From NCBI GenBank assembly GCA_020073665.1, contig JAIQEU010000005.1, forward strand, positions 124,001-188,000: a stretch of 64,000 nt of DNA, read 5' to 3'. A program made the translations under genes and the position numbers. The notes under the pieces were generated by a model. That model saw nothing but the letters and a program-made list of their open reading frames with translations, was not told the origin of the DNA and did no database searches. Source of the DNA: Terriglobia bacterium (lineage in GTDB: Bacteria > Acidobacteriota > Terriglobia > Terriglobales > Acidobacteriaceae). Position 1 is the stretch's first letter, and the number at the start of each line of letters is the position of its first letter. Of this stretch, positions 53,088 through 61,703 are shown piece after piece.

Positions 53088-54105
53088 GGTTGAGTACGAT
53101 CTTTCCGAACATCTGGCTCTTTTCCATGTGCTCGTGGGCGGCGCGAACGTCCTTCAGCGGGAACGCATGATCCACCACCGGCTTGAGGCGTCCGGCGAAG
53201 ACGTGACCCAGCACTTCGTACAACTCGCCCATGGTGCCCATATAAGAGCCCAGGATCGAGAGTTGCCGGGAATAGACGAAACGCAGTTCAGTGGCGACGT
53301 TCGGCCCTGTAGTGGCTCCACATGTCACCACCGTTCCTGCGGGCTTGACTGACTTCATGCTTTCGTCCCAGGTGGCGGCGCCAACATGCTCTACCACAAT
53401 ATCCACACCTTCTTTATTCGTGATTCGCTTCACTTCGTCGGAGATTTTTTGTTTGTAGTGATTGATGCCGTGGTCGGCGCCGAGCGCGCGGGCTTTTGCC
53501 AGCTTGTTTTCGTCCCCGGCGGTGGTGATCACGCGGCAGTGAAACAGCTTCGCAATCTGGATGGCAGCGATGCCTACGCCCGAACCTCCTCCGAGCACCA
53601 GCACCGTCTGACCTGGACGAATGCTGGCGCGGCCAACCAGCATGTGCCAGGCAGTCAGGAATACCAGCGGGACGCTGGCAGCCTGGTTGAAGTCCAAGCT
53701 GTCGGGAATAGGGATCACGTTCACGGCCGGGATGGCGATCAACTCGCAATTGCCACCGTCGACGCGATTACCCAGCACTGTGAACTGCGCGCACTGGTTC
53801 TGGCGCGCAGAGGTACAGTCCGCGCAAGTATTGCAGAAATGCATGGGCACCAGCAGAACGCGCTGGCCCGGCATGAAGCCGGAAACGTATTCGCCCACCT
53901 CGACAATTTCCCCAGCGATGTCGCTGCCGAGAATATGGGGCAGGTTCACGCCCGGGAGTCCCTTGCGCACCCAGATATCCAGATGGTTCATGGCACACGC
54001 CCGGATGCGCACCAGCACCTGGTCCTTGCGCAGCTTTGGATCCGGGGCATCTTCGTAGCGTAGAACTTCCGGACCACCAAATTCGTGGATGCGGACGGCT
54101 TTCAT
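53083..54105 (-). CDS. Zinc-binding dehydrogenase (MDR superfamily)
   Basis: 340-residue medium-chain dehydrogenase/reductase. The N-terminal GroES-like domain has CAMNHLDIWVRKG and LGSDIAGEI. The structural-zinc ligands C91, C94, C97 and C105 are present (CNTCADC...NQC), while the usual catalytic-zinc residues are not evident. The Rossmann domain has VLVLGGGSGVGIAAIQIAKL near 166. It resembles the quinone oxidoreductase/zinc-binding alcohol dehydrogenase type. Substrate not determined. The C terminus overlaps the right arm of the inverted-repeat element. Confidence 0.86.
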   Translation of the reverse strand: MKAVRIHEFGGPEVLRYEDAPDPKLRKDQVLVRIRACAMNHLDIWVRKGLPGVNLPHILGSDIAGEIVEVGEYVSGFMPGQRVLLVPMHFCNTCADCTSARQNQCAQFTVLGNRVDGGNCELIAIPAVNVIPIPDSLDFNQAASVPLVFLTAWHMLVGRASIRPGQTVLVLGGGSGVGIAAIQIAKLFHCRVITTAGDENKLAKARALGADHGINHYKQKISDEVKRITNKEGVDIVVEHVGAATWDESMKSVKPAGTVVTCGATTGPNVATELRFVYSRQLSILGSYMGTMGELYEVLGHVFAGRLKPVVDHAFPLKDVRAAHEHMEKSQMFGKIVLNP

Positions 54106-54152
54106 GAGAGCGCTCCTGAAAAAAGATGGAAAGTCTAAACTAGCACGACTCG

Positions 54153-55121
54153 CTACTCAATCGGATCGATGACCGTCACTGGCTCCCGCGAGGTTCGATC
54201 CGGCATTTGCACTAGCATAATCGCTACCAGCACAATCACGATTCCCAATGTCTGCACTAACCCCATGACCTCACCCAGTGCGACCGCCGCGATGACGATA
54301 GAGAACACCGGTTCCAGGCAGCTGACCACGATAGCGCGGGTGGGCTCCAGATGCTGCAACCCGGCGAAATACAGCGAAAACGGCGCCAGCACTGACACCA
54401 GGGAGAACACCAGTAGGAACAACCATTGCATTCCGGAGTAATGGGCGGCGGCCACTTTCCACGGCGGGTTTAGCACGATCCAGAACGCCGAGGCCGCCAG
54501 CAGGGTCCAGAGCAGAACAATCCAGCGATCGTAGCGCGCCAAAATGTCGTGCCCGCCAACGTTGTAAAAGGCAAACGAAAAGGCGGCCACCAGCGCGGCC
54601 ATGACCCCGACCGCGTCCAAGCGCAATTTGCCCGACCCGATCACACCGATGACCATGGCACTTCCGGCCACGGCCAGGGTAACCGCCGAGACGCGTGACA
54701 CCGTTGCTTTCTGCCGCCCTCGCACCACCATGTAGATCAGGACCCAGACCGGTGCCGTGTATTGCAGGATGATCGCGGTGGCCACGTTGGTCCGCTGGAT
54801 CGCCAGGTAGTAGAGATAATTGGAAGCGGCCACACCCAATACTCCCAGCAGGAAAGTTTGCACGACGTCCGCTGCGGGCAGAAGCAACTTACGGCCACCG
54901 CGTTGCCAGGTCAGGACGGGGAGCAGGACCAACAGTGAGAACGTAGTGCGGGTCTGGGAGAGAATTAAGGGATCAATGGGACGCAAGGCCTGTGTGGGCA
55001 ATAAGCGTCCGGTAAATGCCGCGCGTCCCAGGCTGGCGGCGATTCCCCACAAAAACGCGGCGGTGGCAATGTAGACATACCCCCGGACGGGGTGCGTTCG
55101 ATTGGGCGAGGTGTGGGGCAA
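54153..55121 (-). CDS. EamA-family (DMT) transporter
   Basis: 322 residues with ten predicted helices in two EamA halves (for example YVYIATAAFLWGIAASLGRAAF near 15, YLYYLAIQRTNVATAIILQY near 103, LEPTRAIVVSCLEPVFSIVIAAVALGEV near 257). This is the layout of drug/metabolite exporters of amino acids or other metabolites. The substrate cannot be deduced. It is followed 21 bp downstream... on the minus strand its upstream neighbour is the OsmC gene, so the three genes OsmC, EamA and dehydrogenase may be cotranscribed. Confidence 0.85.
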   Translation of the reverse strand: MPHTSPNRTHPVRGYVYIATAAFLWGIAASLGRAAFTGRLLPTQALRPIDPLILSQTRTTFSLLVLLPVLTWQRGGRKLLLPAADVVQTFLLGVLGVAASNYLYYLAIQRTNVATAIILQYTAPVWVLIYMVVRGRQKATVSRVSAVTLAVAGSAMVIGVIGSGKLRLDAVGVMAALVAAFSFAFYNVGGHDILARYDRWIVLLWTLLAASAFWIVLNPPWKVAAAHYSGMQWLFLLVFSLVSVLAPFSLYFAGLQHLEPTRAIVVSCLEPVFSIVIAAVALGEVMGLVQTLGIVIVLVAIMLVQMPDRTSREPVTVIDPIE

Positions 55122-55142
55122 TGGAGACCGGAAAGCGAATTC

Positions 55143-55544
55143 CTAACCCTCAGCGTATTCGATTTCATAGCTGATCCGGGTAGTCTTTTTCAGCATCGCA
55201 GCTACGGAACAATAAGTTTCTTCCGACAACCGCACCGCATCTTCCATGGCTTTGCGGGATACCTTGCCGCCCACGCGGTAGATCAGCCTGATTTCAGTAT
55301 AGACGGTAGGCGGGCTGGGAGCGCGTTCCGCTACGGCGCGAACCGCGAGGCTGCGGAAGGGTTCGCGTTTCTTCCGCAGGATGCTAGCCACATCGTAGCC
55401 GGTACACGCGCACAACCCCATGAGCACCAGCTCCATGGGGCTGTTCGCAGTTTTCTTGTCGCCGTCGATCGCGATGGCGTGTCCGCTGGAGGATTCGCCG
55501 AGGAAACGCTGATTGTCAATCCAAGTAGCGCGGGCTTCGGTCAT
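55143..55544 (-). CDS. OsmC-family peroxide-detoxifying protein
   Basis: 133 residues. The OsmC fold with the two conserved Cys: the first in LMGLCACTGYDV (near 47), the second in SEETYCSVAAML (near 115). Peroxidatic activity against organic hydroperoxides is known for the family. It lies between the EamA and cation-transporter genes, 5 bp after the end of the latter, so they are likely in one operon. Confidence 0.88.
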   Translation of the reverse strand: MTEARATWIDNQRFLGESSSGHAIAIDGDKKTANSPMELVLMGLCACTGYDVASILRKKREPFRSLAVRAVAERAPSPPTVYTEIRLIYRVGGKVSRKAMEDAVRLSEETYCSVAAMLKKTTRISYEIEYAEG

Positions 55545-55549
55545 GGTGC

Positions 55550-56989
55550 TTATCTCCGGTTATCGGTGCTGGGTTCGGGATGAATGAGCACGCGGAACAA
55601 TTCCGGCGCTGCCTGCTTGAAACGGATTTCAAGATCGGTCTGGATATCGTGCACGCGCGACAGGGGCAGATCGTCCGACAGAGTGCAATGACAGGACACA
55701 TACAGGCGATCGCGCACCCGCTTGAACTGGACATCGTGCATGTCCACGATCTCCGGGAACTCCGCTGCGATTGCCTTCAGACGTTTTTCCAGGGCGGCAT
55801 CCCGCAGGACTTCGTCGCCGGTCTCGATGGTGGCCGGCTCGCTTTCGATATGCGTGAGGATGGACGAAATCTCGGGCACGTCATGACGGATCTCGGCTTC
55901 CAGCACGGTGACGCGGTCGTGGGCTTCTTTCAGGCTCAAACGCTCATCGAGTTCCAAGTGCTGTTCCACGTGCAAGCGCCCGTTCAGGGCCTGCACGCTG
56001 ACGTCGTGGACGTTGAAGTTGTTGCGGGTGGCGACGGCCCGCACCCGGTCGAAGATATTTTCTGTTTGCCCGGCTCGCGGAACCGAGTGCACCACCACGT
56101 CGGCATCGGGCAGCACGGAATGTACGGCGGCCCGCACCGCATCGGCCATCTGCTCCGAACGCTGGAAGGTAACGTTGCGCGCCAGCCCAACGGAAAGGTC
56201 AGCAAAGTACCGGTTGCCGGCGCGTCGAATCCGCACGCGATCGACTTCCAGCAAGCCATTCACTTCTGACACCGCAGCAATGATCTGGTTGCGCACTCCG
56301 GCGGGCGCGGCATCGAGCAAGGCGTCAATGGTTTTGCGGGCCAGCCGCCAGCTCACGTACACCACCACCCCCGCTACAAACAGGGCGGCAACCGGATCGG
56401 CGTCGCGCAACCAGCCAACCCCGTAGACCCTCCCCAGCTGTACCAGCAGCAGACCCAGGATCACGACTGCACTCGACCAGATATCGGTAGAGAAGTGGAG
56501 GGCATCGGCTTCCAGCGCCTGGCTGTCGTACTTCACGGCAATTCTTCCCAAAGCCCGTGAACGCCAGAAGTCCACGGCCATGGAAAAAAACATCACCACG
56601 AAGGCGGCGATGCTGGGCTCGATTTCGACGTGGTGGAAGAACAGGCGTTTGACCGCCTCGTAAATGATCCAGACGCAGGTCAGCAGAAGCAGGCCGGTTT
56701 CGATGAAGGCGGAGAAATTTTCTACTTTGCCATGCCCATACTGGTGGTCCGCATCGGCGGGCTTGTCGGAGACCCGCACCGACAGAAAAGTGATGACGGC
56801 GGCCACCAGGTCCAACCCCGAATGCGCTGCTTCGGAGAGAATGCCCAAACTACCGGTCGTGAAACCCACCACAATCTTCAAGGCGGTGATGGCGATGGCC
56901 GCAAGCACCGAATTCCCGGCGACGGCGCGCTTCTCTTCGCGCATCGACTTCGAGCTATACAGCAACGGGGAATCGGCCATATAGGGCAT
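55550..56989 (-). CDS. Cation diffusion facilitator with extended, repeated C-terminal domain
   Basis: 479 residues, longer than the usual 290-320 of CDF transporters. Six helices span about 20-210. The zinc-site motifs are AAHSGLD (TM2) and ALHFSTDIWSS (TM5), the HxxxD pair typical of Zn2+/Cd2+ type. After the membrane part there are three similar cytoplasmic segments of about 90 residues ending VVVHSVPR, ILTHIESEP and VLIHPEPS, each resembling a CDF dimerisation domain. The ATG at 56989 is favoured; a TTG nine codons earlier is possible. Proton-coupled efflux is expected. Confidence 0.86.
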   Translation of the reverse strand: MPYMADSPLLYSSKSMREEKRAVAGNSVLAAIAITALKIVVGFTTGSLGILSEAAHSGLDLVAAVITFLSVRVSDKPADADHQYGHGKVENFSAFIETGLLLLTCVWIIYEAVKRLFFHHVEIEPSIAAFVVMFFSMAVDFWRSRALGRIAVKYDSQALEADALHFSTDIWSSAVVILGLLLVQLGRVYGVGWLRDADPVAALFVAGVVVYVSWRLARKTIDALLDAAPAGVRNQIIAAVSEVNGLLEVDRVRIRRAGNRYFADLSVGLARNVTFQRSEQMADAVRAAVHSVLPDADVVVHSVPRAGQTENIFDRVRAVATRNNFNVHDVSVQALNGRLHVEQHLELDERLSLKEAHDRVTVLEAEIRHDVPEISSILTHIESEPATIETGDEVLRDAALEKRLKAIAAEFPEIVDMHDVQFKRVRDRLYVSCHCTLSDDLPLSRVHDIQTDLEIRFKQAAPELFRVLIHPEPSTDNRR

Positions 56990-57115
56990 TATCGTCGCAT
57001 GCCGCTTTCCCGCCAAGTCACCAGCGAGTTCGGTCGATCGAGTTACCTCGCGGGAACGGGTATGCTAGGATTCTGTGTACGTCTGATCGATCTTCTCCTG
57101 GAGGAAACCCTTTCT

Positions 57116-58186
57116 ATGACCCATCGTGGGTTGCTATGTCTGCTGCTTGGCACCCTGGCCTGGGGACAGGCAGCCAACTCAAACCCCGCCCCGGCTGCAC
57201 CGGCGCAGGCGGCTCAATCAAGTTCTGCGACCGCACCCAAGGCCGCGGAAACTACGGTCGCGCCCGATGCCGTCGTCATGACCATCCCGGGCCTATGTGA
57301 AGGCTCCGCCGACCAGCCCGCACCGGCAGACTGCAAGACGGGAGTGACCCGGGCCGAGTTTGAGGCCGTGATAAACGCTGTTGCCCCCACCATGCCCGCG
57401 GTCGCCCGCAAGCAGTTCGCCTCGCGCTATGCCATGGGACTGGTCATGGCCAGCGAAGCTCACCAGATGGGCCTCGACAAAGGCGAGCACTATGAGCAAA
57501 TGCTCAAGCTCTCTCGCATGCAGGTGCTCATGCAGATGATGGGCGATTCCATGCGGGAAAAAGCGTCACAGGTTTCCGACAAGGACATCGACGATTTCTA
57601 CAAGAACAACACCGCGACTTACGAGGAAATCGCCCTGCAACGCCTGGTGATTCCCCACTCCAAGCAATTGCCACCGTCGAAGATAAAGCTGACTCCCGCC
57701 GCCACCAAGAAGCGCCAGGAAGACGCTGACGCCTCCATGAAGGTCGAAGCTGCGGCCCTGCGCAAGCGCGCCGCCGCGGGAGAAGACTTCACCAAGCTGC
57801 AGAATGAAGCCTTCACCTTTGCCGGGATCAAGGCCAAGGCCCCGAACCCGGACATGGGCAAGGTGCGGAAGGGCAACGTGCCCCTGGCCCATCAGTCTGT
57901 GCTTCAGCTCAAAGAGGGTACGGTCTCCGATTTAATCACGGACCCTTCTGGATACTACGTGTACAAAGTGGGGGCCCGGGATACCCTGACGCAGGAGCAG
58001 GTGCGAGAGGAAATCCTGAATACGCTAAAGGGGCAGCGGACACAGGAAGCGATGCAGGCGCTGCAGAAGAAAGCGGCCCCGACGCTCAACGATAGCTATT
58101 TTGCCCCACCCACTCCGCCCGCGCCCCAGGGTGAACCAGCGCAAAGCAAACCACCGTCCGGACCGGACTCGTCCGAGCATAAGTAA
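57116..58186 (+). CDS. Periplasmic peptidyl-prolyl isomerase, parvulin/SurA-like
   Basis: 356 residues. Signal peptide (about 1-20), a Pro/Ala-rich linker, a SurA-N-like helical part (about 80-175, AVARKQFASRYAMGLVMASEAH, MGDSMREKASQVSDKDIDDFYKNN), and a parvulin-like domain (about 178-300: IALQRLVIPHSKQLPP, AAALRKRAAAGEDFTKLQNEAF, KGNVPLAHQSVLQLKEGTVSDLI). It assists folding of exported or outer-membrane proteins. The ATG at 57116 with GGAGGA upstream is the start. The stop overlaps the next gene (TAATG). Confidence 0.84.
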   Translation: MTHRGLLCLLLGTLAWGQAANSNPAPAAPAQAAQSSSATAPKAAETTVAPDAVVMTIPGLCEGSADQPAPADCKTGVTRAEFEAVINAVAPTMPAVARKQFASRYAMGLVMASEAHQMGLDKGEHYEQMLKLSRMQVLMQMMGDSMREKASQVSDKDIDDFYKNNTATYEEIALQRLVIPHSKQLPPSKIKLTPAATKKRQEDADASMKVEAAALRKRAAAGEDFTKLQNEAFTFAGIKAKAPNPDMGKVRKGNVPLAHQSVLQLKEGTVSDLITDPSGYYVYKVGARDTLTQEQVREEILNTLKGQRTQEAMQALQKKAAPTLNDSYFAPPTPPAPQGEPAQSKPPSGPDSSEHK

Positions 58187-59271
58187 TGGCAGTTGCCAAG
58201 CCAGTTGTGGTGGTTACCGGTGTTGCCGGAAATCTCGGGCTCCGGCTGTTGCCGCAGTTGGCGGATTTTGAGGTCATTGGAATCGACCTCAATCCGCCAA
58301 CCACCAAGCTTCCCTTACGTTTCGTGCCCATGGATCTCGGCCGGGAGGAGTCCTGCCGCGAGCTCTACCTGCTGCTGCGCGAATCGCGTGCCGCCGCCGT
58401 GGTCCACCTGGCGTTCGTGATCGACCCGGTGCGTACCGGGGTGCTGGACGTGGACCGCATGTGGCACATCAACGTGGCCGGCACGGCGCGAGTGATGGAG
58501 GCGATTACCGAGGCCAACCGCGACGAGGTCACGGTACAGAAGTTCGTCTTTCCCAGCAGCGTCTCGGCCTACGGTCCCGATCTCCCGGGCCCGGTCACCG
58601 AGGAATTCCCGCTGGGGGCGCATACCTTGCCCTACGCGATTCACAAAATGGAGTCCGACAAAGTGGTGCAGCAGCGGGCGCCCGCCTTGCGGGGATGCAG
58701 CGCCTACATGCTGCGGCCGCATATTCTCACCGGCGCCAGCGTACAAAATTATCTGCTGGGTGCTTTTCGGGGCACCCCTAACGGCCGAGGCGCGCGCGCG
58801 GCCAGGATGCGCGCCGAGGGTAAGCGGCTGCCCTGCGTGCTGCCTGCAGGCAGGCAGTACCTTGAAAACAAGATCCAGTTCGTGCACGTCGACGACACCG
58901 GGCGCTTGATCGCCTACGTCCTGCGCAAGACTGAGCCGGAAGCGCAGCGCCTGACCGTGCTGAACGTCGCCGGCCGCGGTGAAGCTTTGACCTTCGCACG
59001 TTGCATCGAGATGGCCCAGGCAAAGCTGGTACGTGTGCCCGGCAAGTGGGGGCTGGGTGTAGCCCTGCAGCTAATGTGGAAGCTGGGGATTTCCGCCATC
59101 CCGCCGGAAGCGCTGCCCTACATGACCGGCGAATACATCATGAATACCGATCGCCTGCAGAAGTTCCTGGGTCCGGAGTATCAAAACGTAATCCGCTACA
59201 CCATTGCGGATGCGTTTGCGGACAGTTTTTCTTCTGATGCGGCCGCCGCGCGCGACTCAGCAGCCGGCTAG
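58186..59271 (+). CDS. NAD-dependent epimerase/dehydratase family protein
   Basis: 361-residue extended short-chain dehydrogenase. GVAGNLG (about 12-18) binds NAD, and the catalytic YxxxK is YAIHK (about 158-162) with SSVS upstream. Substrates of this family are usually nucleotide sugars or related compounds; none can be assigned here. The ATG at 58186 overlaps the PPIase stop by one base, so they are translationally coupled. The 3' end faces the cytochrome remnant on the opposite strand. Confidence 0.82.
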   Translation: MAVAKPVVVVTGVAGNLGLRLLPQLADFEVIGIDLNPPTTKLPLRFVPMDLGREESCRELYLLLRESRAAAVVHLAFVIDPVRTGVLDVDRMWHINVAGTARVMEAITEANRDEVTVQKFVFPSSVSAYGPDLPGPVTEEFPLGAHTLPYAIHKMESDKVVQQRAPALRGCSAYMLRPHILTGASVQNYLLGAFRGTPNGRGARAARMRAEGKRLPCVLPAGRQYLENKIQFVHVDDTGRLIAYVLRKTEPEAQRLTVLNVAGRGEALTFARCIEMAQAKLVRVPGKWGLGVALQLMWKLGISAIPPEALPYMTGEYIMNTDRLQKFLGPEYQNVIRYTIADAFADSFSSDAAAARDSAAG

Positions 59272-59455
59272 CGTCCCTCGCCGCCATCACCGCCGGTTCT
59301 CCCAGGCTGCCCTTGGGCGGCCGATGCCGCAGGTAAACCACGATCTGCCAGATTTCCTCATCATTGAGAATGCCCTTGGATGCAGGCATGCCCGAGGGAA
59401 AGATGCCGTTGTCGATCAGGTCGTCCGTCAAGCTTAGCGGCGCATCCCTCGGCAT
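59270..59455 (-). pseudogene. Remnant of a c-type cytochrome gene (C-terminal part only)
   Basis: The minus-strand frame reads IDNGIFPSGMPASKGILNDEEIWQIVVYLRHRPPKGSLGEP, a close match in pattern to the C-terminal part of monohaem cytochromes c, with the Met ligand in SGMPAS. Upstream on this strand no CxxCH haem site or signal sequence is found in any frame, so the N-terminal half is missing. It reads as a decayed or truncated copy between the epimerase and the sigma-factor gene; the 3' end touches the epimerase stop. Confidence 0.68.
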
Positions 59456-59557
59456 GGGCGTACTCTACTCGGCCCCTTCCCGCGGCTGCGGCTGGGGGCG
59501 AAGTAAGCGAGTTCTTCGATTATCCGGTTTGCAACCTGGATAACCGGCCGTGAACAA

Positions 59558-59614
59558 TTTATTCCCTGAATATTTTGAAATGCAGAGGGAATAAATCCGC
59601 GGTTCGCTGGTTTA
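59558..59614 (+). promoter_or_regulatory. Inverted repeat and ECF-type promoter before the sigma gene
   Basis: Perfect 10-bp arms TTTATTCCCT (59558-59567) and AGGGAATAAA (59586-59595) enclose an 18-nt centre. The right arm supplies a GGAATAA-type ECF -35 element, and GGTTTA (59609-59614) lies about 15 bp on, as for self-activating ECF sigma genes. The start codon follows within 5 bases, so the message would be leaderless or the true start lies further in. Confidence 0.52.
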
Positions 59615-59618
59615 CTCT

Positions 59619-60158
59619 ATGGAGGTGGCGGAAGAACGCTTGACGGCGGCGACGTTTGAACAGCTGGCAATGCCGCTCTTTGACCAGCTTTACAATTTCG
59701 CGCGGTGGTTGACCCAAGACACGGCCGAGGCCGAAGACCTGGTGCAGGAGACCTACGCCAAGGCGCTGCGCGGTTTCCCCACGTTCCAGCCGGGCACGAA
59801 TTTCCGGGCTTGGATCTATCGCATCCTGCGCAACACGTTCCTTACCTCACGCAGCGGAATGAAGGCGGCCGTGGTGCCGCTCGACGAGGAGACAAGCACG
59901 GAACTGCCCGCGGCAACGCCGAGTCCGGAGGCCATCCTCATTGAACGCTCGCAGCAACAGCTTCTGCAGAATGCCATGGAGGACCTGCCGGTGCACTTTC
60001 GCGAAATCCTTCTGCTCTGCGAAGTGGAAGAGATGTCCTATCAGGAAATCGCGGAGACCCTGTCGGTGCCGATCGGAACGGTAATGTCGCGCCTGTCGCG
60101 GGCCCGCACTGCGCTGCGTGACCAACTCCGTCAAAAGTTGGGGAGCAAACATGGCTGA
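59619..60158 (+). CDS. ECF sigma factor (RpoE/SigW-like)
   Basis: 179 residues. Region 2 (about 15-85: LYNFARWLTQDTAEAEDLVQETYAKALRGF, NFRAWIYRILRNTFL) and region 4 (about 118-172: EDLPVHFREILLLCEVEEMSYQEIAETLSVPIGTVMSRLSRAR) are complete. It overlaps the anti-sigma gene by 8 nt. The ATG at 59619 sits directly after the candidate promoter. A GGAGGTGG sequence inside the frame at 59621-59628 and a TTG at 59640 offer an alternative start that would give the protein MTAATFEQL. Trigger unknown. Confidence 0.92.
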   Translation: MEVAEERLTAATFEQLAMPLFDQLYNFARWLTQDTAEAEDLVQETYAKALRGFPTFQPGTNFRAWIYRILRNTFLTSRSGMKAAVVPLDEETSTELPAATPSPEAILIERSQQQLLQNAMEDLPVHFREILLLCEVEEMSYQEIAETLSVPIGTVMSRLSRARTALRDQLRQKLGSKHG

Positions 60159-60906
60159 CGCCTGGACGCCAAAACTCGACACCTACCTCGACGGGGAGCT
60201 TGCGGGCAGCGAGATGCAGGCTCTGGATGCGCACCTGCGAGGTTGTCCCGCGTGTGCGGCAGATATTCTGAACCGCGTGCAACTCCGGCGTGCCACGCAA
60301 TCCGCCGGCCGGCGCTACCAGCCCAGCGGCGACTTTCGCCAGCGGGTGCAACAAGCCGTTGCCCCGCGCCGTGCGTGGTCTCCCTGGCGAGCTTGGCTGT
60401 CTGCGGCCACGGCAGTCTGTGTGCTGGTGTTTGCCGGCCTGGTCGTGACCTACATGGGCCGGGCTGCGCTGGAGCGGAAGCAGACGTTCAGCGAGGTCGC
60501 CGACCTCCACGTGGCTACGCTCGCCAGCAGCACTCCGGTGGATGTGGTTTCCACCGACCGCCACACGGTGAAGCCGTGGTTTGCGGGCAAGATCCCCTTC
60601 ACCTTCAACTTGCCCGAGTTGCAGAACTCGGATTTCACCCTGGTGGGAGGCCGGGTAACGTATCTCGGACAAGCGCCAGGTGCGCACCTGATCTACCAGG
60701 TGCGCAAGCATCAAATGTCAGTTTTCATTTTTCAGGATCGCGACATAGTTCGCGGACTTGGTTCAGATTCCGGTCCGGAAAAGAAGTTGTCGTTCAACCT
60801 GCAGACCTGGCGGCAAGATGACCTTCGCTATTTTGTGGTCGGGGATGCGAGCCCCGAGGACATTGGGAAGTTGGTTGACTTGCTGAAGGCCGCGGCGAGG
60901 TCATGA
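60151..60906 (+). CDS. Membrane-bound anti-sigma factor with zinc-finger (ZAS) motif
   Basis: 251 residues. The N-terminal anti-sigma zinc-binding motif H-x3-C-x2-C is present in LDAHLRGCPAC (about 31-38), following LDTYLDGEL. One membrane helix (AWLSAATAVCVLVFAGLVVTYMG, about 82-104) and an extracytoplasmic domain (about 110-251, including PEDIGKLVDLLK) follow. It should sequester the sigma factor encoded just upstream until an envelope signal is sensed. The ATG at 60151 with GGGGAG upstream overlaps the sigma gene by 8 nt. Confidence 0.9.
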   Translation: MADAWTPKLDTYLDGELAGSEMQALDAHLRGCPACAADILNRVQLRRATQSAGRRYQPSGDFRQRVQQAVAPRRAWSPWRAWLSAATAVCVLVFAGLVVTYMGRAALERKQTFSEVADLHVATLASSTPVDVVSTDRHTVKPWFAGKIPFTFNLPELQNSDFTLVGGRVTYLGQAPGAHLIYQVRKHQMSVFIFQDRDIVRGLGSDSGPEKKLSFNLQTWRQDDLRYFVVGDASPEDIGKLVDLLKAAARS

Positions 60907-60928
60907 GCAAGGCCGCGTTTCCTTCGTG

Positions 60929-61702
60929 TCACTTTTTTCCGCGATAGAGTCCCGCAATTCCAAAAGTGTACGGCGTCCACGCAGCCTCGCGAAAACCGAC
61001 GCGTCGCATGCGCTCGAGCATCTCCGCCGGCTCCGGGAAGCGCTCCACGGATGCGGGCAAGTAAGCGTAAGGCCCACGCACCCCGGAAATCAGCGTACCC
61101 ACGGCAGGCAGCACCCTTTTGAAATAGATCCGGTAAAACCTGCCGATCAACCCTCGGGGCTCACCGAAGTCGAGGATTCCACACTCCCCTGCGGGGCCCA
61201 AGACCCGGGCAATCTCGCGCAGTCCGGCGTCATAGTCCGCCAGATTGCGGAAGCCGAATGCGGAAGTGACGAGGTCGAACTGGCTGTCGGCAAAGGGCAA
61301 GCGGAGCGCATCGGCTTCCACCCAGCGCAGCGGTGTGCCTTTGAATTTATCGCCGGCGCGTAGCAGCATGGCATGGGAAAAGTCCGCACCCAGGATTTGG
61401 GCGGATTTTGCTGCCTGCCGGTCCAGGGCAAACGTCATGTCCCCAGTCCCGCAACACAGATCGAGCACGCGGACATCGGGCCGGGCCAGAAGATCAGCAA
61501 ACGTTCGTGCCACCCGACGCCACCACAGCCGGTCCACGTTGAACGAGAGAACGTGGTTCAGCAAATCGTACCGAGGCGCAATCGCGGTGAACATCTGCTG
61601 TACCGCGCGCGCCGCCGACTGCTTGTCGCCCGCACCTTCGGGCGCGGCCCCAACTACTGCGCTTTTCATGTGATCGTTCAATTCAGGCAAAACCGCGCTC
61701 AC
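60929..61702 (-). CDS. menG: Demethylmenaquinone/ubiquinone methyltransferase UbiE/MenG
   Basis: 257 residues from the GTG start at 61702. SAM-binding motif LDLCCGTGDM (near 82), then DFSHAMLL and GPAGECGILDF, the UbiE/MenG family pattern, with IAPRYDLLNHVLS near the N terminus. It methylates a demethylquinone to (mena)quinone. The GTG at 61702 is preceded by AGGAA 5 bases upstream and sits directly after the aroB stop; an ATG at 61669 with no ribosome binding site is the alternative. Coupling to aroB places quinone and aromatic synthesis side by side. Confidence 0.9.
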   Translation of the reverse strand: MSAVLPELNDHMKSAVVGAAPEGAGDKQSAARAVQQMFTAIAPRYDLLNHVLSFNVDRLWWRRVARTFADLLARPDVRVLDLCCGTGDMTFALDRQAAKSAQILGADFSHAMLLRAGDKFKGTPLRWVEADALRLPFADSQFDLVTSAFGFRNLADYDAGLREIARVLGPAGECGILDFGEPRGLIGRFYRIYFKRVLPAVGTLISGVRGPYAYLPASVERFPEPAEMLERMRRVGFREAAWTPYTFGIAGLYRGKK

Positions 61703-61703
61703 C

